Assembly: GCF_018224955.1 (NCBI RefSeq)
Contig: NZ_JAGTUU010000003.1
Coordinates: 496,001 to 560,000 of the forward strand
Source: Thetidibacter halocola
Lineage (GTDB): Bacteria; Pseudomonadota; Alphaproteobacteria; Rhodobacterales; Rhodobacteraceae
DNA: 64,000 nucleotides
Direction of reading: 5' to 3'
Part shown: piece by piece, positions 54,979 through 62,155 of the stretch
Position numbering within the stretch: position 1 is the first letter of the stretch
Layout: each line of letters starts with the position of its first letter
Translations under genes and position numbers: made by a program
Notes under the pieces: model-generated
Seen by the model: only the letters and a program-made list of their open reading frames with translations
The model's database searches: none
What the model was told of the DNA's origin: nothing

Positions 54979-56034
54979 TCAGGCGGCCTGCGCGGCCTCG
55001 GCCCGCATCAGCATGCCGAACAGGTCGCGCGGGTCATCCGGGTCTGCCAGCAGGTCGAGCATGGCGAACTGGCCGGTTTCCAGCGCCTTGGCATGCACGG
55101 TGCGCAGCGCGCTGAAATCCTCGATGGCGAAGCCGACACTGTCGAACAGCGTGATCTGCCGGTCGGCGGTGCGCCCCGGCGCACGGCCCGCCAGCACCTG
55201 CCAGAACTCGGTCACCGGGTGATCCGGGGCAAGCTGCTGGATCTCGCCCTCGATCCGTGTCTGGGGCGGATATTCGACGAAGATGGTCGAGCGGTGCAGG
55301 ATCGCCTCGGCCAGCTCGGTTTTGCCGGGGCAGTCGCCGCCGATGGCGTTCAGATGCACGCCCGCACCCACCATGTTGTCGCTGAGCACGGTGGCGCTGC
55401 GCTTGTCGGCAGTGCAGGTGGTGACGATCTGCGCGCCCTCGATTGCCTCTTCGGGGCTGCGGCAGGGGACCACGGTCAGGCCTGTGCTGGCGAGGTTGCG
55501 AGCGCATTTCGCGGTCGCCGCCGGGTCGGTATCGAAAAGTCGCACGGTGTCGATGCCGACGATGTGCTGCATGGCGACGCTCTGGAATTCCGCCTGCGCG
55601 CCGTTTCCGATCATCGCCATGACGCGGCTGCCGCTGGGTGCCAGGTGTTTCGCCGCCAACGCCGACATGGCGGCGGTGCGCAGCGCGGTCAGCAAGGTCA
55701 TTTCCGACAGCAGCAGTGGATAGCCCGTGGCCATGTCCGCCAGCAGCCCGAAGGCGGTCACGGTCTGCAACCCGTCCTGGGTGTTCTTCGGATGGCCGTT
55801 GACGTATTTGAAGGCGTAATGCGTGTCGTCGGCGGTGGGCATCAGCTCGATCACGCCGACGGGAGAGTGGGCGGCGACGCGGGGCGTCTTGTCGAAGCTC
55901 TCCCAGCGCAGGAAGTCCTCCTCGATGGCCTGGGCGATGGCGGCGATCATCGGGCGCAGGCCGACCGCATGGATCAGCCGCATCATGGCTTCAACGGAAA
56001 CGAAGGGAACGAGGGCCTTGTCGGAGGGGGTCAT
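54979..56034 (-). CDS. Ornithine cyclodeaminase
   Basis: 351 residues. Start ATG 56034 is chosen because AAAGGAA lies 6 bases before it; ATG 56040 abuts that sequence. OCD/mu-crystallin family: HYAFKYVNGHPKNTQDGLQT, LSEMTLLTALRTAAMSALAA, NAD motif VMAMIGNGAQAEFQ and HLNAIGGDCPGKTEL with the catalytic Asp. It converts ornithine to proline and ammonia. It follows the arginase gene by 82 bases, giving a two-step arginine-to-proline route. Confidence 0.92.
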   Translation of the reverse strand: MTPSDKALVPFVSVEAMMRLIHAVGLRPMIAAIAQAIEEDFLRWESFDKTPRVAAHSPVGVIELMPTADDTHYAFKYVNGHPKNTQDGLQTVTAFGLLADMATGYPLLLSEMTLLTALRTAAMSALAAKHLAPSGSRVMAMIGNGAQAEFQSVAMQHIVGIDTVRLFDTDPAATAKCARNLASTGLTVVPCRSPEEAIEGAQIVTTCTADKRSATVLSDNMVGAGVHLNAIGGDCPGKTELAEAILHRSTIFVEYPPQTRIEGEIQQLAPDHPVTEFWQVLAGRAPGRTADRQITLFDSVGFAIEDFSALRTVHAKALETGQFAMLDLLADPDDPRDLFGMLMRAEAAQAA

Positions 56035-56116
56035 GGTCATTTCCTTTGCGATGGCGGGCGACGTGCGTGCCGGACGCTGTCCGTCACGACACCCCACCCA
56101 CCATCCCTTTGCGGTG

Positions 56117-57037
56117 TCAGAGGATGCGGGGGGTGGGGCGGTCGAAGACGCGGCGTCCCAGCGCAGAGGCGCAGAGATCGACCATAAGCTGCGCGGTGCG
56201 GCCGCGCTCATCCAGCATCGGGTTCAGCTCCACCAGGTCCATCGAGGTCATCAATCCGCTGTCGTGGATCATCTCCATCGCCAGATGCGCCTCGCGGACG
56301 GTGGCGCCGCCCGGCACGGTGGTGCCCACGGCGGGTGCCACGGCCGGGTCGAGGAAGTCGACGTCGAGCGAGACATGCAGCATGCCGCCGGCCTGCTCCA
56401 CGCGGTCGAGGAAGGCGCCCAGCAGGGCCGAGATGCCGCGTTCGTCCAGCGCGCGCATGTCGTGGCAGAGCACCGGCGTTTCCTCGAGCGCGCGGCGCTC
56501 GTCCGGGTCGACCGAGCGCAGGCCGATGATGCAGACATTCTGCTGCGGCACGGGATGCGGCACCGGCGGGAAATGGTCAAAGCCGTCGCGGCCGGTGACA
56601 TAGGCCAGTGGCGTGCCGTGCAGGTTGCCGCTGCTGGTGCTGCGCGGCGTGTGGAAGTCGGAATGCGCGTCGAGCCAGAGCACGAATTGCGGGCGGCCCG
56701 AGTCCGCGGCGTGGGCGGCCACGCCATGCACGCTGCCCAGCGACAGGGCGTGGTCGCCGCCCATGAAGATCGGCAGGCCTTCGGTCATCGCCGCGCTTGC
56801 GGCGCGGGACAGCGCCTGCGTCCAGCCGATGGTGCGGGGCAGATCGTGGAGGTGGGTGTCCTCGGGCAGGTCGACCGCGTCGGGCGCCACGTTGCCGAGG
56901 TCGCGGACGCTGTGGCCCAGGTCCGAAAGCGCGCCTTCGATCCGGGCGCATCGAAAGGCGTCGGGCCCCATCAGGCAGCCGTCGCGGCGCTTGCCGCTGT
57001 CCACGGGGGCGCCGATGAGCAGGATGGGTCGAGTCAT
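56117..57037 (-). CDS. rocF: Arginase
   Basis: 306 residues from ATG 57037. Ureohydrolase with the binuclear manganese motifs GGDHALSLGSVHG, WLDAHSDFHTP and VSLDVDFLDPAVAPAVGTTV. The N terminus (LIGAPVDSGKRRDGCLMGPD) and TSMDLVELNP near the end are typical of RocF rather than agmatinase. It splits arginine into ornithine and urea. Divergent from an Lrp-type regulator. Confidence 0.94.
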   Translation of the reverse strand: MTRPILLIGAPVDSGKRRDGCLMGPDAFRCARIEGALSDLGHSVRDLGNVAPDAVDLPEDTHLHDLPRTIGWTQALSRAASAAMTEGLPIFMGGDHALSLGSVHGVAAHAADSGRPQFVLWLDAHSDFHTPRSTSSGNLHGTPLAYVTGRDGFDHFPPVPHPVPQQNVCIIGLRSVDPDERRALEETPVLCHDMRALDERGISALLGAFLDRVEQAGGMLHVSLDVDFLDPAVAPAVGTTVPGGATVREAHLAMEMIHDSGLMTSMDLVELNPMLDERGRTAQLMVDLCASALGRRVFDRPTPRIL

Positions 57038-57081
57038 ATCGAAGGTCCTTGTTCGCTGTTGCATGGGATGTGCCGCCGAAA

Positions 57082-57111
57082 CGTGCAGGGAAACAGTGGT
57101 CATTTTGCACG
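57082..57111. promoter_or_regulatory. Possible Lrp-type site between arginase and regulator
   Basis: Arms CGTGCA (57082-57087) and TGCACG (57106-57111) with 18 bases between them, centred in the 105-bp divergent region. Confidence 0.35.
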
Positions 57112-57142
57112 ATTTGGGGCATGGTTGACCGAAACGGACGGA

Positions 57143-57583
57143 ATGGCTGCCGAAATGGATGAAACCGACCAAGCGATCCTGTCCGCGCTGCGCCGCGATG
57201 CCCGAGCCGGGTTTTCCGACCTGGCAGCGGAACTGGGCCTGTCCCGGACCACGGTGCGGGCGCGGATCGACAAGATGCTGGCGCGGGGCGACATCCTGGG
57301 CTTTGGCGTGGTCACTCGGGCGGATGTGGCCAGCGACCCGGTGCGGGCACTGACCATGATCGCGATCGAGGGGCGCGGCACCGACCGGGTGATCCGGCAA
57401 CTGTCCGGCCTGCCCGAGATCCGCGCGCTGCACACGACCAATGGCCGCTGGGACGTGATCGCGGAACTGGGCGCGCCGGGGCTCGAGGCGCTGGACGCGG
57501 TGCTGACCCGCATCCGCCGCCTTGACGGGGTGGCCAATTCCGAGACATCGCTGTTGCTGGCGACGCGCAAGGCTGGGCGGTAA
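57143..57583 (+). CDS. Lrp/AsnC-family regulator
   Basis: 146 residues from ATG 57143 (ATG 57155 is an alternative). The N-terminal helix-turn-helix is MDETDQAILSALRRDARAGF and LAAELGLSRTTVRARIDKML; the C-terminal RAM (AsnC) domain follows (LTMIAIEGRGTDRVIRQLSG, LHTTNGRWDVIAELG). Divergent from rocF, so most likely it senses an amino acid such as arginine or ornithine and controls the arginase genes and itself. Confidence 0.9.
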   Translation: MAAEMDETDQAILSALRRDARAGFSDLAAELGLSRTTVRARIDKMLARGDILGFGVVTRADVASDPVRALTMIAIEGRGTDRVIRQLSGLPEIRALHTTNGRWDVIAELGAPGLEALDAVLTRIRRLDGVANSETSLLLATRKAGR

Positions 57584-57589
57584 CCGGGC

Positions 57590-57646
57590 AGGGGGCGCTG
57601 CCCCCGTCCGCGGCGGGCTCCCGCCGAGTTTTCGGGCAAGATGAAG
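57590..57646 (+). repeat. GC-rich intergenic repeat, copy 2
   Basis: Hairpin GGGGGC-GCT-GCCCCC, a GC-rich second element, then CCGAGTTTTCGGGCAAGATG and AAGGAG. Same order and orientation as the repeat at 20705-20766; located between the Lrp stop and the response-regulator stop. Confidence 0.7.
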
Positions 57647-57662
57647 GAGCGGAGGCTGGCGC

Positions 57663-58304
57663 CTAGAGATTGGCGCCGGTGCCCTGGAGCACTCCATGTT
57701 CCAGCGCGTAGCGGGTGAGGCCAGCGGTCGAGGAAATGCCCAGCTTGCGCTTGATGTTCTTGCGGTGGGTCTCGACCGTGCGCACCGAGATGTCGAGGGC
57801 CAGCGCGACCTCCTTGTTGGACTTGCCCTGCGCCAGTTGCAGCAGGATCGTCTGTTCGCGGTTGGTCAGTTGCTCGCGCCCGGCGCGGTCGGGCGAGAGC
57901 GCGTCCTCGGCCCCGGTGCACAGGTAACGCCCGCCCGCCATAACCGTGTCGATGGCTGTCTTGATCTCGTCCGTCGGCACGTCCTTGAGGATATAACCGC
58001 GCGCGCCGTGGCTGAGCGCGGTCTGCACGTATTCGGGTGTGTCATGCATGGACAGCACGAGGATGCGGGTGTCGGGGCGGCGTTCGAGGATCATCTCGGT
58101 GGCCGAGAGGCCGCCGAGGCCGGGCATGTTGAGGTCCATCAGGATCACGTCGGGCGACAGGGCGTCGAGCCGGTCGATCATCTGCTGGCCGTCGGACAGG
58201 GTGGCGATCACGTCGATGTCGTCATAGCTTTCGAGGATCGCCTCGATGCCTTCGGCGACCATCGGGTGATCGTCGACGACAGCGACTCGGGTGGGTCTGG
58301 TCAT
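57663..58304 (-). CDS. NarL/FixJ-type response regulator
   Basis: 213 residues from ATG 58304, whose ATGA overlaps the kinase stop. Receiver: VAVVDDHPMVAEGIEAIL, phospho-acceptor Asp in VILMDLNMPGLGG, Lys in GYILKDVPTDEI. C-terminal LuxR helix-turn-helix LTNREQTILLQLAQGKSNKE and VALALDISVRTVETHRKNIK. It is the partner of the Cache kinase and probably regulates the divergent TRAP operon. Confidence 0.93.
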   Translation of the reverse strand: MTRPTRVAVVDDHPMVAEGIEAILESYDDIDVIATLSDGQQMIDRLDALSPDVILMDLNMPGLGGLSATEMILERRPDTRILVLSMHDTPEYVQTALSHGARGYILKDVPTDEIKTAIDTVMAGGRYLCTGAEDALSPDRAGREQLTNREQTILLQLAQGKSNKEVALALDISVRTVETHRKNIKRKLGISSTAGLTRYALEHGVLQGTGANL

Positions 58305-59722
58305 GCGCTGGCCTTCGGTTTCGGGCTGCCCTGGTCCTGTGGCGGCAGCAGATGGGTGAGGGGCACCTGAGCCTCGATCACGGTGCCCGAGCGGGAGGAC
58401 AGCACGCGCAGCGTGCCGTTGAGCTGGTCCATGCGTTCCTGCATGTTGCGCAGCCCGATGCCCTTGCGGGTGCCGCGGCCGGCCTCGTCGATGCCGGTGC
58501 CGTTGTCCGAGATGCGCAGCGTGGCCCCGGCACGATGGCCGCGCAGGTCGATCGAGACCTCGGTGGCGCCGGAATGGCGCTCGATGTTGGTCAGCGCTTC
58601 CTGCGCGATGCGGTAGAGGGCGATCTTGGCGTCCTGGTCGAGGCGGTTGCGGAACACCACCGTGTCGAAATGCGTGGCGATGCCGGTGCGGTGGTGGAAA
58701 TCGTCGGCCAACCCCTTGATCGCGGGGCCAAGGCCGAGGTCGTCGAGCACGCCGGGGCGCAGGTCGCGGCTGATGCGGCGGACCTCCTGGATGGCGGTGC
58801 TCAGGTGTTCGCTGCCCTTGTCCAGCATGTCCGGAGCGCGGGCGTCGCCCTGCGCCATGCGGCGGCGCGCGATATCGAGGGCGTATTTCACCCCGACGAG
58901 GATCTGGCTGATCCCGTCGTGCAATTCGCGCGCGACGCGGCCGCGTTCCTCTTCCTGCGCGTCGAACACCCGCTGAGTCAGTTCCTTGAGCTTGGCGTCG
59001 GCGAGGCGGCGTTCGCGGATGTTGATGACGAGACCGGAAGCGAAGACCGACAGCAGGGCGGCCAGCGTGATTGCCCCAATGTAAAGGAAGGTGCGCTGCA
59101 CCCGCATCGCCACCTCTGCCCGGGTCGCGGCGATGGACTCGAGGATGTCGTCGATGAAGACGCCGGTGCCCACGGCCCAGCGCCAGCTGGGGAACGAGGT
59201 GACATAGGTGATCATCCGCCCCTCCTCGCCCGTCGACGGCTTGGGCCAGAGATGCTCGACATAGCCCGCGCCGCCGCGCGCGGTGCGGATGAATTCCTGC
59301 ACCACGGGCTTTCCTTCGGCGTCGCGCAGCTCCCACCAGTTGCCGTTGATCAGCTCGGTCTGGCGCGGCGAGACGAGGTTGTTGCCGGCATAGTCGTAAA
59401 CGAAGAAGAACCCCTCTTCGCCATAGATCATCGCGGCGAGGATCTGCATGACCTGCTGCTTGGCGGCCTCGTCGTCCGGCGCGGCGGAGCCGTAGACGAA
59501 GTAGAAGCCGTTGCGCGCCTGGGTTACGTAGTTGCGCAACTCGCGCTTCTTGGCCTCGATCAGCTGGGTTTCGAGCTGGTGGATCTCGCGTTCTGCGAGG
59601 GCGCGCGACTGGTAGGCCACCAGGAAGGCGATCGCGGCGGCTGCAAGGATCAACGGCACCGCCGCCAGAAGAAACAGCTTCTGTCCGTAACTTGGCCGCA
59701 TTCTGTGCAATATGCCCTGCAT
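58301..59722 (-). CDS. Sensor histidine kinase with periplasmic Cache domain
   Basis: 473 residues from ATG 59722 (ATG 59701 is possible). Membrane segment one (KLFLLAAVPLILAAAAIAFL), a periplasmic single Cache domain of about 170 residues (ILAAMIYGEEGFFFVYDYAG, WRWAVGTGVFIDDI), membrane segment two (TFLYIGAITLAALLSVFASG), then HisKA_3 (RVARELHDGISQILVGVKYA, phospho-His) and a HATPase domain (LRISDNGTGI, GIGLRNMQER). Cache domains of this type often bind small organic acids, which fits the neighbouring TakPQM-type transporter. Confidence 0.93.
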   Translation of the reverse strand: MQGILHRMRPSYGQKLFLLAAVPLILAAAAIAFLVAYQSRALAEREIHQLETQLIEAKKRELRNYVTQARNGFYFVYGSAAPDDEAAKQQVMQILAAMIYGEEGFFFVYDYAGNNLVSPRQTELINGNWWELRDAEGKPVVQEFIRTARGGAGYVEHLWPKPSTGEEGRMITYVTSFPSWRWAVGTGVFIDDILESIAATRAEVAMRVQRTFLYIGAITLAALLSVFASGLVINIRERRLADAKLKELTQRVFDAQEEERGRVARELHDGISQILVGVKYALDIARRRMAQGDARAPDMLDKGSEHLSTAIQEVRRISRDLRPGVLDDLGLGPAIKGLADDFHHRTGIATHFDTVVFRNRLDQDAKIALYRIAQEALTNIERHSGATEVSIDLRGHRAGATLRISDNGTGIDEAGRGTRKGIGLRNMQERMDQLNGTLRVLSSRSGTVIEAQVPLTHLLPPQDQGSPKPKASA

Positions 59723-59874
59723 GGGGGCGCAGCATAGGGCCAGTCCGGTGCGCGGCCAAGATGCGCCGTGCGTGTGGCGCGATTCGCAGACCCGGTGCGA
59801 TGCTCTCCTTTTCGGCGATTGGCTGACTGCCTTTTCGCGCATTGCTAAGATTTCCCGCAAGGGCGGCGGATTTC

Positions 59875-59893
59875 CGGTCAGATATTCTGACCG
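59875..59893. promoter_or_regulatory. Palindrome between the two-component system and takP
   Basis: CGGTCAGA-TAT-TCTGACCG: perfect 8-base arms with a 3-base centre, 113 bases before the takP start. Candidate binding site for the NarL-type regulator. Confidence 0.55.
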
Positions 59894-60005
59894 CCTCCGT
59901 AGTGGTGGGTATTTTCTTGCGTCGCGACGCCGCATACGGTCTGCGGACTTTTCGATCCGCGCGGGGTGGGTAACCACGCGCAATAACACTCTGGGAGGAT
60001 ACTCT

Positions 60006-61091
60006 ATGGATCGTCGTTCTTTCCTTCGCGCCTCGACGGTGGGTGCAGGCGCGGCTGCGGCCTCGACGCTGGCATCGCCGCTGGTTGCGCAGGGCACCCG
60101 CACGCTGACCATGGTCACCTCGTGGCCGCGCGGTTTCGCGGTTCTCGATGACGCCGCGCAATACCTGGTCAAGTTCGTGGGCGAACTGTCGGGCGGCAGC
60201 CTGACCATCGACCTGAAGGCGCCGGGCGAACTGGTGGGCGCGTTCGAAGTGTTCGACGCCGTCTCGTCGGGCCAGGCGGACATGTATCACTCGGCCGACT
60301 ACTATTTCATCAGCCAGCATCCGGGCTACGCCTACTTCACCGCCGTGCCGTTCGGCGGCACCGCGCAGGAAGTGACCAACTGGTACCACCACGGCGGCGG
60401 CCAGGCCCTGCATGACGAGTTGGGCTCGATCTTCAACCTCAAGGGCTTCCTCGCCGGCAACTCGGGCTCGCAGTCGGGCGGCTGGTTCCGCAAGGAAATC
60501 GCCTCGGCCGACGACTTCAACGGCCTGAAGTTCCGCATGCCGGGCCTCGGCGGCCAGGTGCTGGGCAAGCTGGGCGCATCGGTCCAGAACATCCCCGGCG
60601 GCGAACTGTACCAGGCGCTGTCCTCGGGCGCGCTGGACGGCCTCGAGTGGGTGGGCCCGCTCGCGGACGAACGCGCGGGCTTCCAGGAAGTGGCCAAGGT
60701 CTACTACACCGCAGGCTTCCACGAGCCGGGTTCGGCGCTGGCGGCGAACATCAACCTGGACGTCTGGAATGGCCTGTCGGACCAGCACAAGGCGATCCTG
60801 CAGTACGCCGCGATGGCCGTTACGCACTTCCAGCTTTCCGAAACGCTGGCCAACAACGGTGCCGCGCTGGCCCGTCTCCAGGCGCAGGGCGTCAAGACGC
60901 TCCAGTTCCCGAACGACGTGTGGGATGCCTTCGGCCGCGCCTCGAAAGAGGTGATGGACGAGAACATGGGCGATCCGCTGTTCGCCAAGATCCGCGAGAG
61001 CTTCGAGGCGTCGCTGGCGACCTCGGCAAGCTGGATCCAGAAGTCCGACGGTTTCTACGTCGAGCAGCGCACGCGTGTGCTGGGCGGCTGA
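60006..61091 (+). CDS. takP: TRAP substrate-binding protein, TakP-like (2-oxo acid class)
   Basis: 361 residues from ATG 60006, preceded by CTGGGAGGATACTCT. Tat signal MDRRSFLRASTVGAGAAAAS. The mature protein follows the TakP branch: LTMVTSWPRGFAVLDDAAQY, ADMYHSADYYFISQHPGYAY, LKFRMPGLGGQVLGKLGASV and ALDGLEWVGPLADERAGF. R. sphaeroides TakP binds 2-oxo acids with sodium; the same class of substrate is likely but not proven. First gene of takPQM, followed by a strong hairpin. Confidence 0.9.
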   Translation: MDRRSFLRASTVGAGAAAASTLASPLVAQGTRTLTMVTSWPRGFAVLDDAAQYLVKFVGELSGGSLTIDLKAPGELVGAFEVFDAVSSGQADMYHSADYYFISQHPGYAYFTAVPFGGTAQEVTNWYHHGGGQALHDELGSIFNLKGFLAGNSGSQSGGWFRKEIASADDFNGLKFRMPGLGGQVLGKLGASVQNIPGGELYQALSSGALDGLEWVGPLADERAGFQEVAKVYYTAGFHEPGSALAANINLDVWNGLSDQHKAILQYAAMAVTHFQLSETLANNGAALARLQAQGVKTLQFPNDVWDAFGRASKEVMDENMGDPLFAKIRESFEASLATSASWIQKSDGFYVEQRTRVLGG

Positions 61092-61111
61092 GGCCTGACC
61101 TGACGGATAGG

Positions 61112-61139
61112 GAAGGCCCCCGCGCAAACGGGGGCCTTC
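61112..61139 (+). promoter_or_regulatory. Stem-loop between takP and takQ
   Basis: GAAGGCCCCCG and CGGGGGCCTTC form a perfect 11-bp stem around CGCAAA, followed by T-poor sequence. Partial terminator or mRNA stabiliser. Confidence 0.65.
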
Positions 61140-61204
61140 TGCCGTAACGACGGGGAACCGGGCCGGGGGCGTCTGCGCGCCGAGGCCGGGACAAGGGGGA
61201 CAAG

Positions 61205-62143
61205 ATGGAAGACGATGGCGGTTACGGCCTGGGCGCATGGATCCTGTGGATCCTCGAAAACATGGCGCTGGCCTTTTACAACCTCGGATACGCGCTGACG
61301 CATCCGATGTCGTGGCTGGACTGGATCACCTGGCAGAACACGGACGCGGACAAGCTCTCGCTGATGAAGATCGTCTACTACGGCGCTTCGATCGAGTTCT
61401 TCTTTGCCGTCTTCATGGTGTTCGTGGTGATCTTCATCGTCGGGCTGGTGCGCAACGAGTTCCTCTGGGGCGTCGTGCGCGCCCTCGAGGGCCTGGCAAA
61501 CACGATCGGGCGCCTTGCCGCCTGGGCGGGTCTGCTGATGGTTCTGCAACAGGTCGTCATCGTGATCCTGCAACGGATATTCACCCGGCCGGACATCGCC
61601 ATCGGTTTCGGCATTCCGTTACAGTTCGACATCTCCTGGTTCGCCGAGGAACTGAAGCTTTACAATGCGATGGTCGTTTGTCTGTGCCTGACCTACACGT
61701 TCGTGCAGGGCGGGCATGTGCGCGTCGACCTGGTCTATTCCGCCGTCAGCTACCGCACCAAACGGGTGATCGACATGCTGGGCAGCCTGTTCTTCATGAT
61801 GCCGACCGCCGTGCTGATCTGGATGTACACCTGGTTCTTCATGTGGCGCTCGCTGATCGTGCCGCCGGTCTCGCCGACCGACGCCATCGACCGGCTGGAA
61901 CTGAAGGCGCGCGCGGCGCGCTGGAACGTCGAGACCATCGGCTTCAGCCCGAACGGCTTTACCGGCTACTTCCTGTTCAAGCTCCTGATGGTCGTCATGC
62001 TGGGCATGATCTTCATCCATGCCTGGGCGTTCTTCTACCGGTCGTATCTGGAGTGGAAGGAAGGGCCCGAGTCCGAGGGCAAACATCTCGACAAGGACGT
62101 GCTCGAGCAGGGTGAAGAACCCTACGACCACGCTGAATTCTAA
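61205..62143 (+). CDS. takQ: TRAP small permease subunit, long form (TakQ-like)
   Basis: 312 residues, longer than the usual 160-200 of DctQ. An N-terminal extension (GAWILWILENMALAFYNLGY then a soluble part) precedes a first pair of membrane segments (IEFFFAVFMVFVVIFIVGLV; LAAWAGLLMVLQQVVIVILQ), and the core DctQ motif LTYTFVQGGHVRVDLVYSAV follows, then LGSLFFMMPTAVLIWMYTWF. The acidic C-terminal tail ends 12 bases before takM. It works with TakM in the inner membrane. Confidence 0.9.
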   Translation: MEDDGGYGLGAWILWILENMALAFYNLGYALTHPMSWLDWITWQNTDADKLSLMKIVYYGASIEFFFAVFMVFVVIFIVGLVRNEFLWGVVRALEGLANTIGRLAAWAGLLMVLQQVVIVILQRIFTRPDIAIGFGIPLQFDISWFAEELKLYNAMVVCLCLTYTFVQGGHVRVDLVYSAVSYRTKRVIDMLGSLFFMMPTAVLIWMYTWFFMWRSLIVPPVSPTDAIDRLELKARAARWNVETIGFSPNGFTGYFLFKLLMVVMLGMIFIHAWAFFYRSYLEWKEGPESEGKHLDKDVLEQGEEPYDHAEF

Positions 62144-62155
62144 GGGGCAGGGCAC

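Noticed and set aside
57663-61238. Minus-strand frame that would extend the response regulator to about 1190 residues
   Set aside because: The added part is antisense to takP and overlaps the kinase in another frame; ATG 58304 with the ATGA overlap is the natural start.
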